Source: Caulobacter sp. (GTDB taxonomy: Bacteria > Pseudomonadota > Alphaproteobacteria > Caulobacterales > Caulobacteraceae). From it: 52,951 bases of DNA. The stretch covers positions 1-52,951 of the forward strand of contig JARWZW010000052.1 of assembly GCA_029866155.1 (NCBI GenBank), given 5' to 3'. This document shows, piece by piece, positions 25,496 through 34,449 of this stretch. The notes under the pieces are model-generated. The model saw only the letters and a list, made by a program, of their open reading frames with translations, was not told the origin of the DNA and ran no database searches. The position numbers and the translations under genes are program-made. Position 1 is the stretch's first letter, and each line of letters opens with the position of its first letter.

Positions 25496-25653
25496 CCTTC
25501 TCCCCTCGAGGGAGAAACTCACGCAGCCGCAGGCTGACGGTTGAGGGGGGCGTTCCGCGCGGCCGCTGCCGGCAGCCCTTTTAATGATCAAGGATTAAAT
25601 CCGGCGCGGCCCCTCATCCGTCGGCTTCGCCGACACCTTCTCCCTGCAGGGAT
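25496..25653. repeat. Palindromic intergenic element
   Basis: Nested inverted repeats fill the gap. A hairpin TTCTCCC (25498-25504)/GGGAGAA (25510-25516) opens the element. A block at 25521-25547 is the imperfect complement of 25610-25636 (CCCCTCAnCCGTC core), and a CTCCCTGCAGGGA palindrome closes it. The centre contains TTTTAATGATCAAGGATTAAA. This is an alphaproteobacterial REP-type element with no coding function seen. Confidence 0.7.
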
Positions 25654-25680
25654 AATAGATTTTTCGTGGTCGTCCGCCCG

Positions 25681-26457
25681 CTACCCCTCCCAGTCCGCCA
25701 GCAGTATCCCCGCCAGCTGCTCCACCAGGGCGCCCCGGTTCCGGAAGGCGCTGGTCAGGTGGTAGATCTGGATGTCGGGGCTGACGAAGCCCGAGATGTC
25801 GTCCAGCAGGCTGCGGGCCGCCGGACCCAGCTTCATGGCCGGTATGGTGTTGTAGCTCTTGGGCATGCGGAACAGGTCCACCCCGGCCCGCTGCAGCAGG
25901 TAATAGGTCAGGGTCTGGTTGGGATAGGGGGCGAACAGCAGGTCCGCCGCCTCGCAGATGCGGTCCGGGCTCAAGGCCTCGCGAAAGGCGCGGTCATAGA
26001 GCATCACCCCGGTGTTCATGTATCGGCCGGGGTCCAGCACCGGCAGGGCCAGCCCGCGCGCGTCGCAATACTGCCGGATCACCTCGAAGGACTGCTCGGC
26101 ATGACCGGCGCTGGTGCCGGTGAAGCCGCAGGCGCCGGGCGGGACCAGCTCGAACAGGTCGCCGGCGCCCTGCCGCACCAGGCAGCTGTCATCCACCACC
26201 AGCACCCGGTCGTAGGCGCCCGGTTCCAGGAACTTCCAGGCGTAGAAGGCCTTGGCGGCATAGGCCCGCTTGTTCCGCCGTCCCGGCCGGTCGGCAAGGT
26301 CAGCCAAGGGAAAGTCCGCTAACGGAGGATCCTCGGTGACAAGGTGCAGGTCGGCGCCGACCTGTCTCGCATATTGGGCGAAGGTCCGGGCGCTGGCCGC
26401 CGCCCAGGGCCGGTCGCCAATGGCGATCATGACGATGGCGCGTTTTTCCGAGGACAA
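25681..26457 (-). CDS. Glycosyltransferase-like protein (GT8/GT-A fold)
   Basis: About 258 residues if started at TTG 26457, 249 if at ATG 26430. The TTG is preferred because the first beta strand (KRAIVMIAIGD) needs the extra residues. The open frame runs further upstream, but that part is repeat DNA. GT-A marks are the nucleotide-binding strand VMIAIGDRPW, a DxD-like DRVLVVDDSCLV, YMNTGVMLYDR (as in glycogenin-type GT8 enzymes), NQTLTYYLL, and a C-terminal IYHLTSAFRN whose His may bind metal. Sugar donor and acceptor are unknown. No other polysaccharide gene is adjacent. Confidence 0.65.
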   Translation of the reverse strand: MSSEKRAIVMIAIGDRPWAAASARTFAQYARQVGADLHLVTEDPPLADFPLADLADRPGRRNKRAYAAKAFYAWKFLEPGAYDRVLVVDDSCLVRQGAGDLFELVPPGACGFTGTSAGHAEQSFEVIRQYCDARGLALPVLDPGRYMNTGVMLYDRAFREALSPDRICEAADLLFAPYPNQTLTYYLLQRAGVDLFRMPKSYNTIPAMKLGPAARSLLDDISGFVSPDIQIYHLTSAFRNRGALVEQLAGILLADWEG

Positions 26458-26886
26458 ATGTCGCCACTTTCGACGTTTCGGCCCCGGGGCGGGGCGGCCT
26501 GTTCGAGCCCGGTCTATCCGCCGCCCCGGACGTTTTGAAGTTGCAATCGTCCGCCGCGCGGCCGGCGCCGGCAAGCAGGCATGATCAAGTGGCCAGGCCG
26601 GCGCAGCCCCTTGTTTGGTCTCATAGCCGCGACCCCTCGAACGCCATTTCCCCGTTATCCCGGGCCGCCCGCAGGGACGACCCGGGATCCAGGGCCACGC
26701 CCTCACTGTCGCCGTCGTGCATAGCCTGCCTTGCAGCCCTGGGCCCCGGCTCTGCGCTGCGGTCCGGCCGGATGACGGAGGTATTGAAATCTTGGCCGGG
26801 TCGATCGTCGCTCATCTGGCGCCGGACATGCCTGCCGACCACAGAAAGACTGTGCGGACCCCGCCCCGCGCCCTAAAGTCTTCCTC
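26458..26886. other. 429-base gap before the ABC ATPase gene
   Basis: No gene is supported. It contains a REP-type inverted-repeat element at 26653-26778 and, at its right end, a 50-base block repeated ahead of the permease gene at 34.3 kb. GC-rich frames running through it are not convincing proteins. Confidence 0.5.
26653..26778. repeat. REP-like element with two CCCGGG-type hairpins
   Basis: The left half carries GTTATCCCGGGC...ACCCGGGATCCAGGG, the right half CCCTGGGCCCCGG...CCGGCCGGATGACGG, so the two outer halves form an imperfect inverted repeat. This matches a pattern common between genes in alphaproteobacteria (recalled, not searched). Likely non-coding. Confidence 0.68.

Positions 26887-26891
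<5 letters not shown>
26837..26891 (+). repeat. Upstream block of ABC ATPase, copy 1
   Basis: 55 bases ending just after the ATPase ATG align without gaps to 34316-34370 with 9 mismatches (84% identity). The core GACCACAGAA(A/G)GACTGTGCGG and the ATG-proximal GCGCCCTA(A/C)AGTCT are best kept. TAAAGT at 26874-26879 could be a -10 box giving a nearly leaderless transcript. Confidence 0.75.
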
Positions 26892-27606
<715 letters not shown>

Positions 27607-27623
27607 CGTTTGGCGGTTGGGTT

Positions 27624-27648
27624 GATTGGTGCACTGTCACCGCAATTC
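27624..27648 (+). repeat. GTGCACTGTCACCG repeat, copy a
   Basis: A 25-base block with core GGTGCACTGTCACCGCAATT lies 18 bases after the ATPase stop. It is 22/25 identical to 34245-34269 in the same orientation. A shorter inverted copy lies at 32314-32332. Copies a and c bracket the block between the ATPase and its presumed permease. Confidence 0.7.
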
Positions 27649-27675
27649 TGACGGCGAACCCCCGGGCTGCCGGGG

Positions 27676-28896
27676 TCAGAAACGCGCCTGGAATCGAATC
27701 CCGGTGAACAGGGCGTCGTCCCGGTCGGAATTGCCTGGCGCGATGTAGTTGAGAGAGGCCGTCAGTCTCAGAGTCTCCAGCACCGCCAGACTGTAGAAGG
27801 CTTCCAGACCCTGTTCATGCCGGAGATTGTTGATGCCGACGGTCTGCAGTCCATCCAGCAGTCTGCTGCTGAGATTGTATCGAAAATAGCCAAGGCCCCA
27901 ACGATCATCCGTCCGGTTGGCCAGGGGGCTGTCGCCGCCGACTCCTGCCAGGAGACTGCTTTCGATCGTGTTGGGGTTGCCGTCCGAGATCGCGGCCTGA
28001 CCATACACACCCCAGCCCTTGCCGGCATTGTAGGACAGGTACTGCTGGAACGAGTAGGCGAGGTACCAGTAGCCTGATTTTTCGCCAATGACCGCCTCGG
28101 CCTCCGGCGGGAGCGCCAGTTGGGGGATGTCGTTCAGATCCAGACCGCGCTGGGAACTGTAAACGGCCCGGACACCCTGGAACCCGGGCTTTCCACCAAG
28201 GAAGGTGACCGGCCTGGTCGCCGAAAGGCTGACCGTGACGCCATCCTCGAACGGGGCCTCCAGCACCTTGGAATCCTGAGCGTTCCGCGGATCATAGATC
28301 ATGACCGTGGTTATGAGGGAGTCGGTTCTGACGGTCCCCATGGCGCCCAGAAGGTAGGGCGGGGTTACCCCGCTGATCGGCGCCGCCAGACCGACATGCG
28401 AAAAGGTACTGATGCCGCCGCCGCCGATGAGCGGAGTCCGGGCGGCGGCGTCCAGCATGTTGAATTTTCCGAGGCTGACCGAGACCTGGTCATCGAAGGT
28501 CTGGGTGAGAACAACCGCCGTTTCGGCGTCATCACCGCCAAGCCTCGGAAATCCCATCGCGACATTGACGGGCAGGAGCGATCCATCGCCCTGATTGTTC
28601 ACATCGTCTCCATGGACCCATTCCTGATGGATCGAGACCGTCAGCCCGGGCCACAGGCCCAGCCGGCTCCCGTCCAGGCCCAGGGTGGCGTCTAACTTGC
28701 CGCCGATTTTCCAGTCGGAATCTCCATCGCCGGTAACAGCGCTTTGGGCGAACTCGGTCAAAGACAAACCAAGATCGATTCCGGCGTCCGCGAGGTCGCG
28801 CTTCAGGTCCGGGGCTTCGTCCGCATGGGCCTGATTTGACAGGACAAGGACCAGCACCCCTGTTGCGGCCGCCAGCGCTTTGCATTTGAACCGCAT
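27676..28896 (-). CDS. OprB-like carbohydrate porin (outer-membrane beta-barrel)
   Basis: 406 residues with a signal peptide (cleavage after AHA, about residue 25) and a C-terminal phenylalanine (FQARF), the usual end of an outer-membrane barrel recognised by BamA. Alternating amphipathic strands, e.g. GYWYLAYSFQQYLSY, WGLGYFRYNLSSRL, LRLTASLNYI, run through the C-terminal half. The segments GKFNMLDAAARTPLIGGGGI and ISDGNPNTIESSLLAGVGG match OprB-family proteins that pass sugars. It is divergent from nothing close; the amidohydrolase starts beyond it on the same strand. Substrate uncertain. Confidence 0.75.
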   Translation of the reverse strand: MRFKCKALAAATGVLVLVLSNQAHADEAPDLKRDLADAGIDLGLSLTEFAQSAVTGDGDSDWKIGGKLDATLGLDGSRLGLWPGLTVSIHQEWVHGDDVNNQGDGSLLPVNVAMGFPRLGGDDAETAVVLTQTFDDQVSVSLGKFNMLDAAARTPLIGGGGISTFSHVGLAAPISGVTPPYLLGAMGTVRTDSLITTVMIYDPRNAQDSKVLEAPFEDGVTVSLSATRPVTFLGGKPGFQGVRAVYSSQRGLDLNDIPQLALPPEAEAVIGEKSGYWYLAYSFQQYLSYNAGKGWGVYGQAAISDGNPNTIESSLLAGVGGDSPLANRTDDRWGLGYFRYNLSSRLLDGLQTVGINNLRHEQGLEAFYSLAVLETLRLTASLNYIAPGNSDRDDALFTGIRFQARF

Positions 28897-29075
28897 CGTT
28901 AACCTCGTTCATGCCTCGTCGTCGGGGGGGCCATTTCAAACCTGCCGGAACCGAGGGATGGGGCCCGGAACCGGTTCGTCCCAAACCCCGTCTCCGGGTC
29001 CGTTGTTGTCACCCCTCCCGCCGGTTGACCCTGGCGAAACAGCGTCATCTGCGGGACGAGAGTAAGGCCATGGTT

Positions 29076-30812
29076 CTAGCCGGTGAAGCGCTGCTGCCCG
29101 TCCAGCCAGGTGGAGTGAATCCGGATACTTCTGATGGTGTCGGCAGCGACTTCGGTCGGGTCGCGCTCCAGCACCACCAGGTCGGCCGATTTGCCGACCT
29201 CGAGACTGCCGCAGGTATCATCGAGATGACACTGCCATGCCGCATCGATCGTCACCGCCCTCATGGCCTCAAGGGTGGAGATGCATTCCGCCGGATTGAG
29301 GATACCGCCACCTTCATTCATGTCACGGACGACGGCGTTCTCGATGCATCTCAGAGGGTCGATCGGCGTTACATTGTAATCTGAGTGAAGCGAAATGCGC
29401 AGGCCGCCGGACAAGGCGGACCGGCAGGGGTCCAGCCGGTTTGCGCGGTCTGGGCCCAGGAGCCGGTCACGGAAGGCGCGACCCCAGTAATGGACATGAC
29501 CGATCAGGAAGGAGGGGGAAAGGCCCAGGGTCTTCATCCTTGCGATCTGGTCGTCATGCAGGATGCTGCAATGCTCGATGCGATGCCGCAGGACATGACC
29601 GCCTTCGCCCCCTGTTCCCTTTTCAAAGGCGTCCAGCACCACGTCGATGGCGGCGTCGCCATTGGCATGGATGCCTATCGGCCAGCCATCGGCATGCAGG
29701 GTCCGAATGAGGTCCTCGATCTCCTTGGGTTCGTAGTTCAGGGCGCCACGGTTGGTGGAGTTCAGATAGGGCTGGCGCTGATAGCCGGTCAGCCCCTGGT
29801 TTGAACCGTCTGACCAGGCCTTGATGCCGCTGAACGACAGTCGCTCTGAATGCAGGCCAGGCTTCAGGCCCATCGATTGCCATTTGGCATAGTGCGTGGA
29901 CACCAGTTGCCCAGCATAGCGAACGCCGGGATTGCCACGCATGACGGCTTCTATCAGGGCAATATCGGCCTCGGCGAAGAGGCCGCCAATGCCGCAGTCG
30001 TGGAGCGCCGTGCAGCCCTTGGCCGAGGCGTCATCCAGGTCAGCTCGAAGGAAGCCGATCAACTCTGACGAACTGGGTGCGCTCATGACCCGGATGAAGG
30101 GCTGGAAGGCCGGCGGCTCCTCTAGCCGGCCAGTCAGCGCGCCGGCTGTATCTCGACCAAAACGCCCCTGGGGCGGATCGGGCGTGTCCCGGGTGACGCC
30201 CGCCAGGTCCAGCGCCTTCGAATTGGCGTAGGCGTTGTGGCCGTTGGATTCCAGGATGAACACCGGGGTGTCCGGCGAGAGGCTGTCGAGGTCTTCGCGG
30301 GTAAGGGGCCGACCGGGCATGATGGAGGGGTCCAGCATCTTGCCCTGGATCCAGGTTCCCGGGCTGGCCTGGTTTGCGGCCTCCCTGATCTTCCCGCGTG
30401 CGTCATCCATGGTTGCGGTCGTGAAGGGACCAAGGTCAAGCCATGGCCTCAATCCCGCGAAATTCGAGTGCATGTGCGGGTCGACAAAACCGGGAAGGAC
30501 TGTGTAGTCGCCCATGTCCACGACCCTGGTGGCAGGGCCCTTCAGGCCAATGATATCCGACCTGCGACCGACTGCGATGATGCGGCCGCCGCGCACGGCC
30601 ACTGCTTCCACGATCCGGCTCTGGCGATCCATGGTGTAGATGCGCCGGGCCGTAAGGATCGTGTCGGCGTGGCGCGAAGGCGCAGCCCGGGCGGCCCCGG
30701 CCGCTGAAACGGCTGTCGCCAGGAACCCGGAGCCTAGCCCCTTCAGCACATCGCGGCGTCCCTGCAGCGATCGCATCACGCCGAGGAACTTCGCGTCACA
30801 GGCATTGCACAT
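29076..30812 (-). CDS. Exported YtcJ-like amidohydrolase
   Basis: 578 residues. The start MCNACDAKFLGV is followed by GRRDVLKGLGSGFLATAVSAAGAARA, a twin-arginine-type signal; MCxxC openings are common in this group. The enzyme belongs to the amidohydrolase superfamily: HMH metal ligands in VDPHMHSN, GIKAWSDGSNQG, IHANGDAAIDVVLDAF, RHRIEHCSIL (His ligand) and HSDYNVTPIDP (Asp), ending with GSLEVGKSADLVVLERDP. YtcJ-like enzymes hydrolyse amide or imine bonds of small molecules. It lies upstream of the OprB-like porin on the same strand (180-base gap), so uptake and cleavage may be linked. Export is predicted, not shown. Confidence 0.88.
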   Translation of the reverse strand: MCNACDAKFLGVMRSLQGRRDVLKGLGSGFLATAVSAAGAARAAPSRHADTILTARRIYTMDRQSRIVEAVAVRGGRIIAVGRRSDIIGLKGPATRVVDMGDYTVLPGFVDPHMHSNFAGLRPWLDLGPFTTATMDDARGKIREAANQASPGTWIQGKMLDPSIMPGRPLTREDLDSLSPDTPVFILESNGHNAYANSKALDLAGVTRDTPDPPQGRFGRDTAGALTGRLEEPPAFQPFIRVMSAPSSSELIGFLRADLDDASAKGCTALHDCGIGGLFAEADIALIEAVMRGNPGVRYAGQLVSTHYAKWQSMGLKPGLHSERLSFSGIKAWSDGSNQGLTGYQRQPYLNSTNRGALNYEPKEIEDLIRTLHADGWPIGIHANGDAAIDVVLDAFEKGTGGEGGHVLRHRIEHCSILHDDQIARMKTLGLSPSFLIGHVHYWGRAFRDRLLGPDRANRLDPCRSALSGGLRISLHSDYNVTPIDPLRCIENAVVRDMNEGGGILNPAECISTLEAMRAVTIDAAWQCHLDDTCGSLEVGKSADLVVLERDPTEVAADTIRSIRIHSTWLDGQQRFTG

Positions 30813-31032
30813 GATGGGAGCCTATCCTTGGCTTGCTGGAGTGGGAAAAGCCCCGGCGTCCGACCGTGGACCTGCGCCCGGGTTTCCGTCGGCGACCCGG
30901 ACGGCGAGACGCCTTCCGACCAGGGCTTGACGACGGCGGGCCGGAAAGTGGGCAAGCTAACCAGTTGGCTGCGAACGCCCGGCTCTGACCCCCTTTTGAT
31001 CAGAACCGGACTGATTCACAGGACCGGAGTCA

Positions 31033-31075
31033 TTTCGATCCGATAGCCGCTTCACACTTATCGGAACATGCTCTA
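31033..31075 (-). repeat. Partial copy (43 nt) of the 116-bp palindromic element
   Basis: On the minus strand, TAGAGCATGTTCCGATAAG through ATCGGATCGAAA matches the first 43 bases of the full copies, then similarity stops. It keeps the CCGATA/TATCGG hairpin. Its TAG is the stop codon of the Gly-rich gene (31075-31073), as in the two full copies. Confidence 0.82.
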
Positions 31076-31942
31076 GCGGGCGTAGAGATCAACCTGGGCC
31101 GTACGCCAGTTGCCGATGTTGTCCGCTTGGCGGAAGAACAGATAGACGAAGCGGATGTCCAGCTGTCGACCGCCACGCAGCACGAGTTCACGGCTGCACT
31201 GGCCGCGCTTGACTCGGGAGCGGACCTGAAGGTCCTGCCGGCCGCCGCCCGAGAACTGGACCTGGGCGTCATAGAAGCCGACGTCGGCGAAGCGAACACA
31301 GAGCTTGACACGGGAATAGCGATAATTGCCGTAGGCTTGGATGATGTCCTTGTCGGGTGACTTGCCCGCGGTTGCCGAGCCAAGCCGGACCCAGCCCCGC
31401 ACGACGGAAGAGCCGTAGTAGTTGCCGGGATTCCAGCCGTTTCCGGTTTTTCCGTTCCAGGAGCTGCCTGGGTTGTAGCCGCCGCCCTGCCCTGAATTGT
31501 AGGGCGGACGTGAGCCGGAGGTTCCGGGATTATAGCCGCCGTTTCCACCGCTCCCGCCATTGCCGGGGTTGTAGCCGCCAGTTCCGCCGCTGCCGCCATT
31601 GCCGGGATTGTAGCCGCCGTTTCCGCCGCTGCCGCCATTGCCGGGATTGTAGCCGCCGGTTCCACCGCTGCCGCCGTTGCCGGGATTGTAGCCGCCGGTT
31701 CCACCGCTGCCGCCATTGCCCGGATTGTAGCCGCCGGTTCCACCGCTGCCGCCATTGCCGGGATTGGAGCCGCCAGTTCCGCCATTGCCACCATTCATGG
31801 GCGGCCGGGCGCTCGACTGTCCTGCCTGCGGAGCGGCCGGGGTCGTGGCTGAGGCCATTGCGGCGAAGCTGGTTGCAGCCACGAGCGACGCGAGGGCTGC
31901 CAGCCCAGTCAGCGCCCGATGTTTCCCGGTACCTGTCTTCAT
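31073..31942 (-). CDS. Secreted Gly-rich tandem-repeat protein with a C-terminal domain
   Basis: 289 residues. Signal peptide about 1-32 (LAALASLVAATSFAAMASA). Residues about 48-140 are seven copies of a 13-residue unit, G(T/N)GG(Y/S)NPGNGGSG, perfect or nearly so. A Gly/Asn/Tyr linker follows (NPGSSWNGKTGNGWNPGNYYGSS). The last 110 residues look folded (VRGWVRLGSATAGKSPDKDIIQAYGNYRYSRVKLCVRFADVGFYDAQVQF...GQCSRELVLRGGRQLDIRFVYLFFR), with two cysteines able to form one disulfide. The family of this domain was not recognised. The repeat part suggests a flexible surface or matrix spacer. Stop codon lies in a dispersed repeat. Confidence 0.8.
   Translation of the reverse strand: MKTGTGKHRALTGLAALASLVAATSFAAMASATTPAAPQAGQSSARPPMNGGNGGTGGSNPGNGGSGGTGGYNPGNGGSGGTGGYNPGNGGSGGTGGYNPGNGGSGGNGGYNPGNGGSGGTGGYNPGNGGSGGNGGYNPGTSGSRPPYNSGQGGGYNPGSSWNGKTGNGWNPGNYYGSSVVRGWVRLGSATAGKSPDKDIIQAYGNYRYSRVKLCVRFADVGFYDAQVQFSGGGRQDLQVRSRVKRGQCSRELVLRGGRQLDIRFVYLFFRQADNIGNWRTAQVDLYAR
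31526..31795 (-). repeat. 39-bp tandem coding repeat
   Basis: About seven head-to-tail copies of a 39-base unit encode the 13-residue Gly/Asn/Pro unit. Copies differ mainly at silent or T/N positions, so the array is young enough to change length by slippage or unequal recombination. Confidence 0.85.
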
Positions 31943-32397
31943 GGAGCAGCTCCCGCTTCCGATTGCCCGTTTGCGACCTGAGGCACGCTCGCTAGAGCAG
32001 GTTTCTCAGATAACGTGACAATGTGGCCCCGTCGGTGATGTGACAAGTTGTGCCGCCGCCCCATTCAGGGGCGTCACAAATGTTTCGACTTGACCCGTTT
32101 CGCCGCCGGAGAGCGGCCTCGCGCCATTGGGGCGCCGGACGGCAGATGCTGCTGCGCGGCCTGACCGGGGGCAGTCCTCCGCTCGCGCGCGGAACCTCAA
32201 TCTGGCCAGCAGCAATGGAGGGAAGCGGCTGGGCTTGAGCCTATCATGGCGCTTATCATCCGGTCGGCCTCGGCTAGACTTCCGGCCATGCCGCCGCGGG
32301 ATCCTGAATGACGGAATTACGGTGACAGTGCAGCAATTGCCGCAACCGGGGCTCACTTGGCGGCGAGGGAGTGCGAATTCGTGCACGGTCACAGGAA
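31943..32397. other. 455-base gap between the Gly-rich and GST-like genes
   Basis: No gene supported. Close to the Gly-rich gene it has TAGAGCAGGTTTC (about 31993), resembling an end of the 116-bp element, and two related TGACAAnnTGTGnC blocks at about 32014-32052 that may be regulatory. An inverted copy of the GTGCACTGTCACCG repeat lies at 32314-32332. Confidence 0.45.
32314..32332 (-). repeat. GTGCACTGTCACCG repeat, copy b (inverted)
   Basis: Minus-strand TGCACTGTCACCGTAATTC matches copies a and c over 19 bases. It lies 65 bases from the stop of the GST-like gene. A further GTGCACGGTCAC at about 32382 may be a decayed piece. Confidence 0.6.
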
Positions 32398-33447
32398 TCA
32401 GCCGGCCGCCTGTGCTCCTTCGAACAGCGCTTCACAGCCAGTGCCTGCAAGGATGGCGTCAACGCGGCCCTGGTCAGCGGACGTCAGCGCCGAATAGGCT
32501 TCGCGTAGCCACCGCAGGCACTTGGCCTGGTAGACGAAGGGGTCCTGCCTCCAGGGCTGGCCATCGATTTCACAAATGACCTGCTCCGCACCGCGCGACA
32601 CGGCGTCTGCATTGGCCAGCATGAACGGCGCATAGACCCGACCCATCTCGGTCAGGAGGGCGCGAAACGTCTCGGGCGGTTCTTCAAGGTCGATCCAGTC
32701 GCCTTCGCTGACATCGAGGCCGCTCAGATCTTCACACCGCTCTGTCCAGGCATAGGCGCGCGGCGAGACGTCAAAGGCGACCGCAGCCGGCGTCGGATCG
32801 GTGATCACCAGCATGGTCATTTGTCCGTAGCAGGCGAAATCGCCTGCGCCAGGGCGGCGGCCGAGCAGGAAAGGCTGGTTCTGTATGTGGGCGTCAAAGA
32901 CCTCAAGGAAGCGGCGCCAGCTCGCTTCGATCACCGGCCCGGTCACTTCATTCGAGCCGACAACACCGATGCGGGAAATCTGGCGCGCGGCGAAAGCTGC
33001 GGCCGCCTGCACGCCCAGATCAGGCGCTATCTGAATGGCTGTGGTATAGGGAAGATAGGCGCTGGCGTGCTTCGTGTCGGGAGCACAAGACCAGCGGTAA
33101 TGGAACATGCACTTGCTGAGCCACTCGTCGCCATAGTCCTCTATCAACAGGTCAAGGAATCGAAGCGCGGCGTCAGCCGGCCGCAGCAGCCGCTGCGGAC
33201 AGGCCTCGTCGAGGAAGGTCAGGATTGGTGTCGAGTCCGCATGCACCTGTGTGAGCGCGCCATCGGCATCTGGCGCTACCAGGTAAGGGAAGAGAGGTAG
33301 GGATCGCGCCGGGAGGGCGTTGGCCTCTTTGCTGCCGGCCACGACAAACCGAAACGGCAGACGTCGAAACCGCGCCGCTGCACGGAGTTTCCGCGTGTAG
33401 GGAGACGCGCCGACTCCGACAACCCTGAAATCCCGATCATCCGGCAT
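32398..33447 (-). CDS. Glutathione S-transferase-like protein
   Basis: 349 residues, longer than classical GSTs (about 210). The N-terminal thioredoxin-like domain shows VVGVGASPYTRKLRAAARFRRLPFRFV, with SPYTRKLR replacing the usual active-site loop, and a HADSTPILTFLDE element matching the gamma-glutamyl-binding turn. An all-helical C-terminal domain includes PFLLGRRPGAGDFACYGQM, the conserved GST helix-6 capping region. An extra 100 residues at the C-terminus are unusual. Likely binds glutathione or uses it on an unknown electrophile. It is isolated by gaps on both sides. Confidence 0.72.
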   Translation of the reverse strand: MPDDRDFRVVGVGASPYTRKLRAAARFRRLPFRFVVAGSKEANALPARSLPLFPYLVAPDADGALTQVHADSTPILTFLDEACPQRLLRPADAALRFLDLLIEDYGDEWLSKCMFHYRWSCAPDTKHASAYLPYTTAIQIAPDLGVQAAAAFAARQISRIGVVGSNEVTGPVIEASWRRFLEVFDAHIQNQPFLLGRRPGAGDFACYGQMTMLVITDPTPAAVAFDVSPRAYAWTERCEDLSGLDVSEGDWIDLEEPPETFRALLTEMGRVYAPFMLANADAVSRGAEQVICEIDGQPWRQDPFVYQAKCLRWLREAYSALTSADQGRVDAILAGTGCEALFEGAQAAG

Positions 33448-33866
33448 TGAAATCTATCCCTGTACGTCGTCAGAACATTCGAGACGCTCGGGGCGTCTCT
33501 CCAGCGGAGAATGGGCCTCATCCGGGGTTGATATCTAGGCGGCGACTTAGCGGTCTAGCAAGCGGCGAGGCTCGATGGTCTGACGTTCGATACGTTCCCG
33601 TTCGGCAAGGATCTGTGTGGCCCACGGGGAGGAAATCCGGGGACACAACACCGAACCTCCCTTGGTCCCTGCGCTGCATTGAGCCCCACCCTGCCCCCTG
33701 CCATGGGATAATGCCGCTTCCGCTTCGTCTGCCTGGAGGCGCCGACATGACGGCTGTTTTCATCCTGTCCAACAAACGCCGGTCGCTTTGGATGGCCTGG
33801 CCCCGGGCTACCGGTATTTTCGCCGGTTGCCTGTGCCAAAAATCTTACAAACGGCCCGACTTTGTC

Positions 33867-33932
33867 GTTACCGAAACCTGTGACGACCCTGACTGTCTCG
33901 TTACCGAACCCTGTGACGACCCGGACTTTACC
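33867..33932. repeat. 33-bp tandem duplication
   Basis: Two consecutive units, each GTTACCGAA(A/C)CCTGTGACGAC followed by CC(T/G)GACT and a variable end, start at 33867 and 33900. A partial CCGACTTTGTC precedes. Only two units, so it is not an array. Confidence 0.7.
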
Positions 33933-34244
33933 AGGACACGGGCCAGTCGTTCCCTGATGCCTCCGTCACAGGCTGGAAACCTCCGCCAGGAGCCATTTCA
34001 TCGTAAAAACAAGGACGTGTCATCGTCTGGAGAAATTCCAGGGCCCGAAGTCTCCGGCCCCGGCTGGTGGCGTTCCGGCTTCCTGCACGGCTTTTCACCC
34101 AGTCCCGCCGGGCGCCAACCCCCCGAATTCGCCGCCCGGATCACGACAAAACCCGACAAAATCTTGCAAGAACCCGACGACAGGACGACGCGACCCCGAC
34201 AAAAACCGGCGAAAACCCGACAGGCAATGGCGCCGACCCGTGGT

Positions 34245-34269
34245 GATCGGTGCGCTGTCACCGTAATTC
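34245..34269 (+). repeat. GTGCACTGTCACCG repeat, copy c
   Basis: 22/25 identical and in the same orientation as 27624-27648 (copy a, just after the ATPase gene), here about 120 bases before the ATPase remnant. Confidence 0.7.
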
Positions 34270-34315
34270 GAATTTTGCAACGGTGCCTCTTGGGGCGCAG
34301 GAAGAGCGACATCCT

Positions 34316-34370
34316 GACCACAGAAGGACTGTGCGGCCCGGGGCCAGCGCCCTACAGTCTCCTTCATGCC
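34316..34370 (+). repeat. Upstream block of ABC ATPase, copy 2
   Basis: 84% identical, without gaps, to 26837-26891, which precedes the complete ATPase gene. It ends on the ATG of the truncated ATPase remnant and is the likely promoter/leader of the permease operon. Confidence 0.75.
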
Positions 34371-34449
34371 TCGTCCGTCCCCGTTCGTTGACGCCGACCC
34401 GCTGTCCTGCCGGGTCCTGACCCCGGCCGCTGCAGGCGCCGCTGCATGA
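34366..34449 (+). pseudogene. 27-codon remnant of the ABC ATPase gene, coupled to the permease
   Basis: ATG to TGA, 27 residues. After a variable start it reads DPLSCRVLTPA, aligning with PMLSIRGLTRS near the start of the complete ATPase at 26887. It then jumps to an Ala-rich end (AAAGAAA) like the ATPase terminus (AAEAAA). It lacks every ATPase motif. The TGA overlaps the permease start as ATGA, the arrangement expected for an intact ATPase-permease operon. It may now work only as a translated leader that couples ribosomes to the permease gene. Could be chance, but the shared upstream block makes that unlikely. Confidence 0.6.

Larger units (their letters stand above)
33448..34365. other. 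918-base stretch with no clear gene
   Basis: Composition is uneven and frames are unconvincing. It holds a 33-base tandem duplication at 33867-33932, a run of CCCGACAAAA-like motifs at about 34145-34230, the GTGCACTGTCACCG repeat copy c at 34245-34269, and the second copy of the ATPase upstream block at 34316-34370. One frame (33447-34391) reads through the tandem repeat, but its protein is low-complexity and unlike any family known to me. Best described as repeat-rich, decayed DNA. Confidence 0.5.

Noticed and set aside
31526..31795. Regular 39-bp repeats that could be taken for a CRISPR array
   Set aside because: The units are head to tail with no spacers and encode a clean 13-residue protein repeat in a secreted protein.
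33867..33932. 33-bp repeat as a small CRISPR-like or iteron array
   Set aside because: Only two contiguous copies and no spacers; no replication or Cas gene nearby.
33447..34391. 314-residue frame through the 33.4-34.4 kb gap as a gene
   Set aside because: Low-complexity Arg/Pro/Ser text, crosses repeats shared with another intergenic region, no ribosome site or motif.
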